From Jannaschia sp. GRR-S6-38 (GTDB taxonomy: Bacteria; Pseudomonadota; Alphaproteobacteria; Rhodobacterales; Rhodobacteraceae), in the NCBI RefSeq assembly GCF_029853695.1, contig NZ_CP122537.1, positions 1,488,001 through 1,552,000 of the forward strand: a stretch of 64,000 nucleotides of DNA. The letters run 5' to 3'. The notes beneath the pieces were generated by a model. The model saw nothing but the letters and a program-made list of their open reading frames with translations, did not search any database and had not been told where the DNA came from. Shown here piece by piece: positions 33,570 to 41,475 of this stretch (the stretch's first letter is position 1; every line of letters begins with the position of its first letter). A program made the position numbers and the translations under genes.

Positions 33570-33581
33570 ATACCGCGGTAT
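33570..33581. promoter_or_regulatory. Palindrome in the putR-putA divergent region
   Basis: ATACCGCGGTAT is a perfect 12-base palindrome, 36 bases from the putR start and 89 bases from the putA start. Lrp-type proteins bind dyad sites of about this size. It is the most symmetric element in the divergent region and is a candidate PutR operator. No binding evidence is available. Confidence 0.45.
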
Positions 33582-33670
33582 CCGCCCGCGACAACCGATG
33601 ATTTCCGCGAGACGCGCAAGGCCTCTCCGCGCTATCATCCGCCATCATCCTTCCTGCCGGGAGTTCCGCC

Positions 33671-36595
33671 ATGTCCCTCGCCTATGCCCCCGCCGACGAA
33701 ACGCTTCTGCCCAAGCTGCTGCCCTATGCCGAGACACCGCCCAAGGCGGAAAGGACCGCGGCCGATTTGATCGGCAAGATGCGCGCCGCGCAGACGCGGA
33801 TCGGCGGGCTCGAGGATTTCCTGCGCGACTACGACCTGTCGACGCGCGAGGGGCTCGCGCTGATGGCCATGGCCGAGGCGCTGCTGCGGGTGCCCGACGC
33901 CGAGACGCAGGACAAACTCATCGCCGACAAGATCGGTCAGGGCGACTGGGACGGGCACGGCGCGTCCGAGGCGTGGCTCGTCTCAGCGGCGACCTGGGGC
34001 ATGGGGATGACCAAACAGCTCCTGCGCCCTAACGACACCGTGCCGGGCGTCCTGACCCAGCTCAGCCGGCGCATCGGCGCCCCGGCCGTGCGGCAGGGCG
34101 TGCGGCAGGCGATGCGCTTCATGGGCCACCAATTCGTGCTGGGCGAGACCATCGAGGACGCGATCGACCGCGCCGCCAAGCGCGAGGCGAAGGGCGGGCT
34201 CTACTCCTACGACATGCTGGGCGAGGGCGCGCGGACCTGGGACGACGCCCGCCGCTACGCCCGCGCCTATGCCGATGCGATCGAGGTGATCGGCCGCCGA
34301 GCGGGCAACAAGGCGCTGCCGAACCGGCCCGGGATCTCGGTCAAGCTGTCGGCGCTGCATCCCCATTACGCGCCCCGCAACCGCGACGCCGTGCTGGCCG
34401 AGCTGACGCCCGTGCTGGCCGATCTCGCCGCGAAGGCGAAATCCTTCGACCTGAACTTCACCGTCGATGCCGAGGAGCAGGAGCGGCTGGAGCTGTCGCT
34501 CGACGTGCTGGAAGCCGCCTTCGGCGACGACCGGCTGCGCGACTGGAACGGCTTCGGCCTCGCCATCCAGGCCTATGGCAAGCGCGCGCTGCCCGTGATC
34601 GACCGCATCGGCGCGTTGGCCCGCAAGCACGGCCAGACGATGATGGTCCGGCTGGTCAAAGGCGCCTATTGGGACACCGAGATCAAGCACAGCCAGGTCG
34701 ACGGCCATGCGGACTACCCGGTCTTCACCCGCAAGGCGCTGACCGACCTTAATTTCCTCGCCTGCGCCGAGCGGATGCTGGAGCTGCGGCCGCATCTCTA
34801 TCCGCAATTCGCCACCCACAACGCGCTCAGCATCGCGCGGATCGTCGAGATGGCGGGCGACGACAAGTTCTACGAATTCCAGCGCCTGCACGGGATGGGC
34901 GAGGCACTGCACGACGCCGCCGCCCGGATCTCGGGCGTGCCCTGCCGCATCTACGCACCCGTGGGCGGGCATCGCGACCTGCTGGCCTATCTCGTTCGAC
35001 GCCTGCTGGAGAACGGCGCCTCGACCAGTTTCGTCGCGCAGGCCGCCGACAAGGCCGTCCCGGTCGCAGACGTACTGGCCCAGCCCGACGACCTGAAGAC
35101 CGTGCCGCGCCATCCGAGCATCCCGATGCCCGACCAGCTGTTCCGCCCGCGCGCGAATTCGAAGGGGCTCGAATGGGGCGCGCGGGCGCATCTCGATGCG
35201 CTCGTCTCGGAGATGGCGGCCGCGCCGGTCGCTTCCGCACCCAAGGAGATCACCGCCGAGGCCGCGATGACCCGCGCCGCCCACGCCTTCCCGGCCTGGC
35301 GCGACACCCCGGTGGCCGACCGCGCCCGCGCCCTGCGCCGCGCCGCGGATCTTCTGGAGGCGCGGCGCGCGCCCCTGATGGCCACGCTGACGCGCGAGGC
35401 CGGCAAAACCATCGACGACGGCATCGCCGAGATCCGCGAGGCGGTCGATTTCCTGCGCTACTACGCCGACGAGGCCGAGGCGCTGTGCCAGCCGCGCGTG
35501 CTGCCCGGCCCCACGGGCGAGCGCAATGCCTGGACGGTGCGCGGCCGGGGTGTCTTCCTGACCGTCGCGCCCTGGAACTTCCCGCTCGCGATCTTCCTCG
35601 GGCAAACGGCGGCGGCGCTGGCGGCGGGCAATGCCGTGGTCGCCAAGCCGGCGCCCCAGACCCCGCGGATCGCGGCACAGGCCGTCGCGATCCTGCACGA
35701 GGCCGGCGTGCCCGAGGACGCCCTGGTCCTCGCCCCCGGCGGGACCGAACTGGGCCAGGCGCTGGTCGCGCACCCGGCGGTGGCCGGCGTGGCCTTCACC
35801 GGCTCGACCGCAACCGCGAAGGCCATCAACCGCGCGCTCGCCGAAAAGGACGGCCCCATCGTCCCGCTGATCGCCGAAACCGGCGGCATCAACGCGATGA
35901 TCGCCGATGCCACCGCCCTGCCCGAGCAGGTGGCCGACGACGTGGTGATGTCGGCCTTCCGTTCCGCCGGGCAGCGCTGTTCGGCCTGCCGCATCCTCTA
36001 TCTCCAGCAGGACGTGGCCGACCGGATGCTTGAGATGATCGAGGGCGCGGCGGCGACGCTCCGGATCGGCGATCCGGGCGACCCGGCAACGGATGTCGGG
36101 CCGGTGATCGACGCCGACGCGCTCGCGCGGCTGCAGGCCCATGTCGCGGGGCACCGCGTCCGCTGGCAGGGCACGGCGCCCGAGGGGCTGTTCATGCCGC
36201 CCACGATCATCGAGCTCGCGACGGGCCAGACGCTCGACCGCGAGGTCTTCGGCCCGGTCCTGCACGTCAAGCGCTTCGCCGCAGGCAAGCTGGACACCGT
36301 TCTCGACGAGATCGAGGCGACCGGCTACGGCCTGACCTTCGGGCTGCATTCGCGCATCGACGCCACGATCGCCAAGGTCACGGGCCGCATCGGCGCGGGC
36401 AATGTTTACGTCAACCGCAATCAGATCGGCGCTATCGTCGGCAGCCAGCCCTTCGGCGGGCGCGGCATGTCGGGCACGGGTCCGAAGGCGGGCGGGCCGC
36501 TCTACCTGCAGCGTTTCGTCGAGGAACGGGTCGTCTCGACGGACACCACCGCGGCCGGCGGCAACGCCACGCTGATGGCGATGGAGGAGGGCTAG
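33671..36595 (+). CDS. putA: Bifunctional proline dehydrogenase / glutamate-semialdehyde dehydrogenase PutA
   Basis: This 974-residue enzyme oxidises proline to glutamate in two steps. The N-terminal half is the FAD proline dehydrogenase barrel (DLNFTVDAEEQERLELSLDVLEAAFGD, MVRLVKGAYWDTEIK). The C-terminal half is the aldehyde dehydrogenase with Glu736 (LIAETGG) and catalytic Cys770 (GQRCSACR). There is no N-terminal ribbon-helix-helix DNA-binding domain, so it is the two-function type and needs a separate regulator such as the adjacent putR. It probably binds the inner face of the membrane. Confidence 0.95.
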   Translation: MSLAYAPADETLLPKLLPYAETPPKAERTAADLIGKMRAAQTRIGGLEDFLRDYDLSTREGLALMAMAEALLRVPDAETQDKLIADKIGQGDWDGHGASEAWLVSAATWGMGMTKQLLRPNDTVPGVLTQLSRRIGAPAVRQGVRQAMRFMGHQFVLGETIEDAIDRAAKREAKGGLYSYDMLGEGARTWDDARRYARAYADAIEVIGRRAGNKALPNRPGISVKLSALHPHYAPRNRDAVLAELTPVLADLAAKAKSFDLNFTVDAEEQERLELSLDVLEAAFGDDRLRDWNGFGLAIQAYGKRALPVIDRIGALARKHGQTMMVRLVKGAYWDTEIKHSQVDGHADYPVFTRKALTDLNFLACAERMLELRPHLYPQFATHNALSIARIVEMAGDDKFYEFQRLHGMGEALHDAAARISGVPCRIYAPVGGHRDLLAYLVRRLLENGASTSFVAQAADKAVPVADVLAQPDDLKTVPRHPSIPMPDQLFRPRANSKGLEWGARAHLDALVSEMAAAPVASAPKEITAEAAMTRAAHAFPAWRDTPVADRARALRRAADLLEARRAPLMATLTREAGKTIDDGIAEIREAVDFLRYYADEAEALCQPRVLPGPTGERNAWTVRGRGVFLTVAPWNFPLAIFLGQTAAALAAGNAVVAKPAPQTPRIAAQAVAILHEAGVPEDALVLAPGGTELGQALVAHPAVAGVAFTGSTATAKAINRALAEKDGPIVPLIAETGGINAMIADATALPEQVADDVVMSAFRSAGQRCSACRILYLQQDVADRMLEMIEGAAATLRIGDPGDPATDVGPVIDADALARLQAHVAGHRVRWQGTAPEGLFMPPTIIELATGQTLDREVFGPVLHVKRFAAGKLDTVLDEIEATGYGLTFGLHSRIDATIAKVTGRIGAGNVYVNRNQIGAIVGSQPFGGRGMSGTGPKAGGPLYLQRFVEERVVSTDTTAAGGNATLMAMEEG

Positions 36596-36621
36596 GCCGG
36601 CGCCCGGGGCACCGGTCCTTC

Positions 36622-36671
36622 CTCTGGCCGAAAATACCTCACGGGGGTCCGGGGGCGTGAAGCCCCCCCGG
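36622..36671. terminator. Stem-loop between convergent putA and livF
   Basis: A short AT-containing stretch (GCCGAAAATACCTC from about 36627) is followed by a GC-rich hairpin, with arms at 36649-36656 (CCGGGGGC) and 36662-36671 (GCCCCCCCGG) around GTGAA. It lies between the putA stop and the livF stop. Similar 'GAAAATA-C-rich plus CCGGGGGC hairpin' elements recur between genes in Rhodobacteraceae, from memory rather than a search. It may stop both transcripts. Confidence 0.5.
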
Positions 36672-36673
36672 CC

Positions 36674-37360
36674 TCACACGCCCAGGAGCCGGTCCGCCGT
36701 CGCGGGATCGAGGGTATGGAGCGGCCCGTCCCAGACGTCGCGGCCCCGCTCCAAGATCACCGCGCGATCCGCGACCTCGCGCAGCTCGGCCAGCGACTTG
36801 TCGACGATCAGGATGGCGAGCCCGGTCTCGGCCTTGAGCCGCCGGATCGCCGTGCGGATCTCGGCGCGCACCAGCGGGGCTAGGCCCTCGGTCGCCTCGT
36901 CGAGGATCAGGAGCCGCGGATTGGTCGCGAGCGCCCGCCCGATGGCCAGCATCTGCTGCTCCCCGCCCGACAGCGTCGCGGCCAGCTGCCCCATCCGCTC
37001 GCCCAGCCGCGGGAACAGCCCGGCCACGCGCCCGGCGTCCCAGGGCCCCGGCCGCGCCGCGGCGGCCAGGTTCTCGGCCACGGTGAGCGGCCCGAAGCAG
37101 CGCCGTCCCTCGGGCACCAGCCCGATCCCGAGCCGCGCCGCCCGGTGCGAGGGCAGCCGCGTCAGGTCGCGGCCGGCGAAGACGATCCGCCCCGCGCTCG
37201 GCATCATCCGGCAGATCGCGCGGATCGTCGTGGTCTTGCCCATGCCGTTGCGGCCCATCAGCGCCACCACCTCGCCCTCGCCCACATCGAGCGACACCCC
37301 GGAGAGCGCCTCCGCCGCGCCATAGCAGGCGCGCAGCCCGTCGACCGAAAGCAGGATCAC
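36674..37360 (-). CDS. livF: Branched-chain-type amino acid ABC ATPase LivF
   Basis: This 228-residue ATPase has Walker A GRNGMGKTT (about residues 36-44), signature LSGGEQQMLAIGRALA, Walker B LLILDEATEGLAP and an H-loop. GLAPLVRAEI after Walker B is the LivF pattern. It energises uptake by the livHM permease. It is last in the operon and its ATG overlaps the livG stop. Substrate class is uncertain; branched-chain or aromatic compounds are possible. Confidence 0.92.
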   Translation of the reverse strand: MILLSVDGLRACYGAAEALSGVSLDVGEGEVVALMGRNGMGKTTTIRAICRMMPSAGRIVFAGRDLTRLPSHRAARLGIGLVPEGRRCFGPLTVAENLAAAARPGPWDAGRVAGLFPRLGERMGQLAATLSGGEQQMLAIGRALATNPRLLILDEATEGLAPLVRAEIRTAIRRLKAETGLAILIVDKSLAELREVADRAVILERGRDVWDGPLHTLDPATADRLLGV

Positions 37361-38097
37361 GCGTCCTCTCCCAGATAGGCCGCGCGCACCGCGGCATCGG
37401 CGCGGATTGCGGCGACCGGTCCCGTGGCGATCACCGCGCCCTCGACCATGACCGACACCCGGTCGGCCAGCGCGAAGACGGCGTCCATGTCATGCTCGAC
37501 CAGCAGGATCGGCGCCTCGCCGCGCAGCCCGTCGAGGAGGGCCGTCAGCGCGCGCGTCCCCTCGCCGCCCAAGCCGGCCATCGGCTCGTCCATCACGAAG
37601 GCCCGCGGCGCCAGCGCCAGCGCCATCGCCACCTCGAGCTGCCGCCGCTGTCCGTGGCTGAGCGCGGCGACGCGCGTCTCCGGCGCGTCCAGCCCGACCC
37701 GCGCCAGCGCCGCCTCGGCCCGCTCGCGCAGCGTTCGGTCGCGCAGAATGGCGCGCCAGAAGCCCGGCCGCGCGCCGCGCAGGGCGGCCAGCATGGCGTT
37801 CTGGAGCACCGTGTCCTCGGTCGCGAGCGCCGAGACCTGAAAGGTCCGCGCGATCCCCGCCCGGGCGCGCCGCTCGACCGACCAGCCGGTGACGTCGGTT
37901 CCGTCCAGGTGGACCGACCCGGCATCCGGCGCGATCTGGCCGCAGAGCTGCGCGATCAACGTGGACTTGCCCGCGCCATTCGGCCCGATCACCGCGTGGA
38001 TCTCGCCCGGGCGCAGGTCCAGCGACACGTCCCGGCTGGCGACCAGGGCGCCGAAGCGCTTGGTCAGGCCGCGCGCCTCCAGCACCGGCTCAGCCAC
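37357..38097 (-). CDS. livG: Branched-chain-type amino acid ABC ATPase LivG
   Basis: This 246-residue ATPase has Walker [10 protein letters not shown], signature LSHGQRRQLEVAMALA (with the His variant common in LivG) and Walker B AFVMDEPMAGLGGEGT. It starts inside the last codons of livM (overlap of eight bases), so the two are made together. It pairs with LivF to power the transporter. Confidence 0.92.
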   Translation of the reverse strand: MAEPVLEARGLTKRFGALVASRDVSLDLRPGEIHAVIGPNGAGKSTLIAQLCGQIAPDAGSVHLDGTDVTGWSVERRARAGIARTFQVSALATEDTVLQNAMLAALRGARPGFWRAILRDRTLRERAEAALARVGLDAPETRVAALSHGQRRQLEVAMALALAPRAFVMDEPMAGLGGEGTRALTALLDGLRGEAPILLVEHDMDAVFALADRVSVMVEGAVIATGPVAAIRADAAVRAAYLGEDA

Positions 38098-39067
38098 GGA
38101 CCCGCCCCGTCAGCGCGCCGACGATCCCGCCGCGCGCAAAGAGCACGATCCCGAGCAGGAGCAGCCCGAGGAAGACCTGCCAGTATTCGGACAACCCGCC
38201 CAGCCAATGCTCCAGCGTCACGAAAAGCGCGGCCCCGGCCACCGGCCCGCCCAGCCGCGCGACACCGCCCAGGATGACCAGCACGATGATCTCGCCCGAC
38301 ATCTGCCAGGCGAACATGGTGGGCGAGACAAAGCGGTTGAGATCGGCGAAGAGCGCGCCCGCCAGCCCGGTGATCGCGCCCGAGATCACGAAGGCCCAGA
38401 GCCGCAGGCGCATCGGGTCGAGCCCCGCCGCCCGCACCCGCGCCTCCGATTGCCGCGCCGCGTTGAGCGCGAGCCCGAAGCCCGAGCCCGCCAGCCGCGC
38501 CGATCCCCAGATCGCCAGCGCGAGGATCGCGAAGCAGAGCGCGAAGAACTGGATCGGGTCGAGCGTGTCGAGGCCCGGAAAGCCGTTGCGGACGTAGATC
38601 GAGAGCCCGTCCTCGCCGCCATAGGCCGGCCAAGAGATCGCGAAATAGTAGAACATCTGCCCGAAGGCCAAGGTGATCATGATGAAATAGACACCGCCCG
38701 TGCGCAGCGAGACCCAGCCGATGGCCAGCGCCACCAGCGCGGAGGCGAGGATGGCGACCAGCCAGATCAGCGGCATCGAGGTGCTACCCTCGAACAGGAA
38801 GGGCCAGGTGAAGATCGGGTCGTAGACCTGCGCGTGGCTGGCAAGCACGCCCATTGCGTAGCCGCCGATCCCGAAGAAGGCCGCGTGGCCAAGGCTGACC
38901 AGCCCGCCTTGCCCCAGCGCAAGGTTCAGCCCCGTCGCCGCCAGCGCCAGGATCGCGACGCGGGTGGCCAGCGTGATGGTGAAGGGCGCGCCCAGCGCCC
39001 AGGCGCCCAGCGCGACCGCGCCCAGCCCGCCCATCAAGGCGAGGGTGACGAGCGCATCGCGGCTCAT
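38090..39067 (-). CDS. livM: Branched-chain-type amino acid ABC permease LivM
   Basis: This 325-residue permease has about nine membrane helices, with the LivM N-terminal pattern NLALGQGGLVSLGHAAFFGIGGYAMG and the conserved GLAGALFADLNRFVSPTMFAWQMSGEIIVLVILGGVARLGGPVAGA. It forms the membrane channel with LivH. Its ATG overlaps the livH stop by four bases. Confidence 0.93.
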   Translation of the reverse strand: MSRDALVTLALMGGLGAVALGAWALGAPFTITLATRVAILALAATGLNLALGQGGLVSLGHAAFFGIGGYAMGVLASHAQVYDPIFTWPFLFEGSTSMPLIWLVAILASALVALAIGWVSLRTGGVYFIMITLAFGQMFYYFAISWPAYGGEDGLSIYVRNGFPGLDTLDPIQFFALCFAILALAIWGSARLAGSGFGLALNAARQSEARVRAAGLDPMRLRLWAFVISGAITGLAGALFADLNRFVSPTMFAWQMSGEIIVLVILGGVARLGGPVAGAALFVTLEHWLGGLSEYWQVFLGLLLLGIVLFARGGIVGALTGRVRG

Positions 39068-39975
39068 CCGAAGAGCCCCCGGGGCCGCCAGAACAGGACG
39101 CCCGCCATCAGCACGTAGATCGCCATCGACCCCAGCGCCGAGCCGATCGTCGCCGCCGCCGACGCATCGGTCACCAGCCGCAGCGCCGCCGGCAGAAGCA
39201 GCCCGCCCAGCGTGTCGGTCAGCCCGACCAGCAGCGCGCCGACCAGCGCCCCCTCGATCGAGCCGATGCCGCCGATCACGATCACCACGAAGGCCAGGAT
39301 CAGGACCGGCTCGCCCATGCCGACCTGCACCGACTGGATCGCGCCCACCAGCGCGCCGGCCAGCCCGGCGAGCGCCGCGCCCAGCGCGAAGACCAGCGTG
39401 TAGAGCTTGCCGATATCGACGCCGAGGGCGGCGATCATCTCGCGGTCGGCCTCGCCCGCGCGGATCCGGATGCCGAGCCGCGTGCGCCGGATCAGCCAGA
39501 AGAGCGCGGCCGCGACGCCCAAGCCGACGGCGATCAGGAACAGCCTGTAGCGCGGGTAGGCAATGCCGCCCGGCAGGTCGACCGGGCCCGCCGCCCAGGA
39601 CGGGATCTCGAGGAACAGCGGGAACGACCCGAAAAGCCAGCGCGTGCCCTCGCTGAAGATCAGGATCAGCGCGAAGGTGGCCAGCACCTGATCGAGATGA
39701 TCGCGCGCATAAAGCCGCCGGATCACCGTCAGCTCCACCAGCGCCCCCGCCGCCGCGGCCGCCGCCAGCGCCGCCGCAAGGCCGAGCAAGAAGGATCCGG
39801 TCGCCCCGGCCACCGCGGCGGCGGCGAAGGCCCCGACCATGTAGAGCGAGCCATGGGCGAGGTTGATCAGCCCCATCACGCCGAAGACCAGCGTCAGGCC
39901 GGCCGCCATGAGGAACAGCATCACGCCCAGTTGCAGGCCGTTGAGGACCTGCTCGACGTGGAGGATCGCGGTCAT
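39064..39975 (-). CDS. livH: Branched-chain-type amino acid ABC permease LivH
   Basis: This 303-residue permease has about eight helices and the LivH marks NGLQLGVMLFLMAAGLTLVFGVMGLINLAHGSLYMVGAF and ILAFVVIVIGGIGSIEGALVGALLVGL. It follows livK after 40 bases that contain a perfect 11-base-pair stem-loop. Confidence 0.93.
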   Translation of the reverse strand: MTAILHVEQVLNGLQLGVMLFLMAAGLTLVFGVMGLINLAHGSLYMVGAFAAAAVAGATGSFLLGLAAALAAAAAAGALVELTVIRRLYARDHLDQVLATFALILIFSEGTRWLFGSFPLFLEIPSWAAGPVDLPGGIAYPRYRLFLIAVGLGVAAALFWLIRRTRLGIRIRAGEADREMIAALGVDIGKLYTLVFALGAALAGLAGALVGAIQSVQVGMGEPVLILAFVVIVIGGIGSIEGALVGALLVGLTDTLGGLLLPAALRLVTDASAAATIGSALGSMAIYVLMAGVLFWRPRGLFG

Positions 39976-39984
39976 CGGCGAAAC

Positions 39985-40009
39985 CCGCCCCGGCGCGGCG
40001 CCGGGGCGG
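39985..40009 (-). terminator. Stem-loop between livK and livH
   Basis: CCGCCCCGGCG (39985-39995) and CGCCGGGGCGG (39999-40009) are exact reverse complements with a three-base loop. It starts seven bases after the livK stop. Only a short T-run follows (TTT), so partial termination or 3'-end protection of the livK message is likely, which would let the binding protein be made in excess of the permease. Confidence 0.6.
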
Positions 40010-40015
40010 TTCGGA

Positions 40016-41149
40016 TCAGAACTGGCACTCGGAGGCGTAGGCGTCGCCCCGGTTCTCCATCGCGGTGCCGATCACGCGGTTGGTCAGCACGTCGCCCTCG
40101 CGCACCACCTCGCGGACATAGATGTCCTGGATCGGGTGGTGGTTCGAGTTGAAGGCGAAGTCGCCGCGGGTGCTGTCGAAATCGGCCATCTCCAGCGCGG
40201 CGCGGAACGCGTCGGGATCGTCGACGCTCGCCACATCCATCGCGCTCAGCAGCAGCTTTCCCGTGTCGTAGCCCTGGCTCGCATAGAGCGAGGGGAGCCG
40301 CCCGTACTCGGCCTGGAAGGCCTCGACGAAGGCGCGGTTGGCGGGGTTGTCGAGGTCCTTCGACCATTGCGACGTGTTCGCCACGCCCAGCGCCGCGTCG
40401 CCCACCGCCTGCAGGATGCCCTGGTCGAAGCTGAAGGCCGGACCGATCACCGGCAGGTCGATCCCGCTATCGGCGAATTGCTTCAAGAAGCTGATCCCCA
40501 TGCCGCCCGGCAGGAAGAAGAACACCGAATCCGCGCCCGACGCCCGGATCTGCGCCAGCTCGGAGGCGTAATCGGTCTGGCCCAGCTCGGTGAAGAGCTC
40601 CCCCGCGAGCTCGCCCTCGTAGAAGCGCTTGTAGCCGGTAAGCGCGTCCTGCCCGGCGGGGTAGTTCGGAGCCAGAATGAAGCTGTTGGAATAGCCCGCG
40701 TCGTTGGCATGGGCGCCCGCCGCCTCGTGCAGGTTATCGTTCTGCCAGGCCACGTTGAAGTAATTCTCGTGGCAGCCGCGCCCGGCGAGCTGCGAGGGGC
40801 CCGCATTGGGCGAGAGATAGAACTTGCCCTGCGCCACCGCGCCGGGAACCACGGCCAGTGCGAGGTTCGAGAAGATGATCCCGGTCAGCACGTCGACCTG
40901 CTCGGACTGGATCAGCTTGTCCGAAAGCTGCACCGCGATATCGGGCTTGCGCTGGTCGTCCTCGACCACGACCTCGATATCCTCGCGGCCCTGCACCGCC
41001 AGAAGGAACCCGTCGCGCACGTCGATGCCGAGCCCCGCACCGCCGCCCGACAGCGTGGTGATCATGCCCACCTTCAGCGGATCATGCGCATCCGCCTGGG
41101 CCGGCACGGCCAGGAGCGCGGTCAGCGCCGCCGCTACTATCGTCTTCAT
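40016..41149 (-). CDS. ABC substrate-binding protein, LivK type
   Basis: This 377-residue periplasmic protein has a signal peptide (MKTIVAAALTALLAVPAQADA) and the Peripla_BP_6 fold: DPLKVGMITTLSGGGAGLGIDVRDGF, SDKLIQSEQVDVLTGIIFSNLALAVVP, and LPVIGPAFSFDQGILQAVGDAALGV. It delivers substrate to the livHM permease. The GCHENYFNVAWQNDN and YPAGQDAL stretches also suit binding proteins for aromatic or other small acids, so the substrate is open. Confidence 0.9.
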   Translation of the reverse strand: MKTIVAAALTALLAVPAQADAHDPLKVGMITTLSGGGAGLGIDVRDGFLLAVQGREDIEVVVEDDQRKPDIAVQLSDKLIQSEQVDVLTGIIFSNLALAVVPGAVAQGKFYLSPNAGPSQLAGRGCHENYFNVAWQNDNLHEAAGAHANDAGYSNSFILAPNYPAGQDALTGYKRFYEGELAGELFTELGQTDYASELAQIRASGADSVFFFLPGGMGISFLKQFADSGIDLPVIGPAFSFDQGILQAVGDAALGVANTSQWSKDLDNPANRAFVEAFQAEYGRLPSLYASQGYDTGKLLLSAMDVASVDDPDAFRAALEMADFDSTRGDFAFNSNHHPIQDIYVREVVREGDVLTNRVIGTAMENRGDAYASECQF

Positions 41150-41183
41150 GTCCCTCTCCCTCTTGGGTCGTCTTTTCTGGTCG

Positions 41184-41420
41184 TCAAAACGTGTTGAACG
41201 TGATCGTCGTGAAGGTCCGCTCGATGCCGTCGATATCCAGCAGGTTGTCGTTGATGAAGCGGCCCGTATCCGCGCCCTCCGGGATGTAGAGCTTCATCAG
41301 CAGGTCGAACTCGCCGGAGGTCGAATAGAGCTCGGAATGGATCTCCCGGAGTACGATGGCATCGGCCACGGCATAGGTCGTGCCGGGACGGCAGCGGATC
41401 TGGACGAAGACGCAATGCAT
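41184..41420 (-). CDS. Stand-alone AsnC ligand-binding (RAM) domain
   Basis: This 78-residue protein begins MHCVFVQIRCRPGTTYAVADAIVLREIHSELYSTSGEFDLLMKLYIPEG and is only the C-terminal ligand-binding domain of Lrp/AsnC proteins, without a DNA-binding helix. Such free domains assemble into octamers that bind amino acids or other small effectors. It is 34 bases upstream of livK on the same strand, so a sensing role in the transporter operon is inferred. The ATG at 41420 matches the domain start; an extension upstream is not domain-like. Confidence 0.85.
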   Translation of the reverse strand: MHCVFVQIRCRPGTTYAVADAIVLREIHSELYSTSGEFDLLMKLYIPEGADTGRFINDNLLDIDGIERTFTTITFNTF

Positions 41421-41475
41421 CGGCTCTCCTCGGGTCTGGATGCCAGTTTCAGCAGGCGAGGCGCCGAATGACCAG

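Noticed and set aside
33983..36349. 788-codon open frame antisense to putA
   Set aside because: putA has both catalytic centres; the antisense product is low-complexity.
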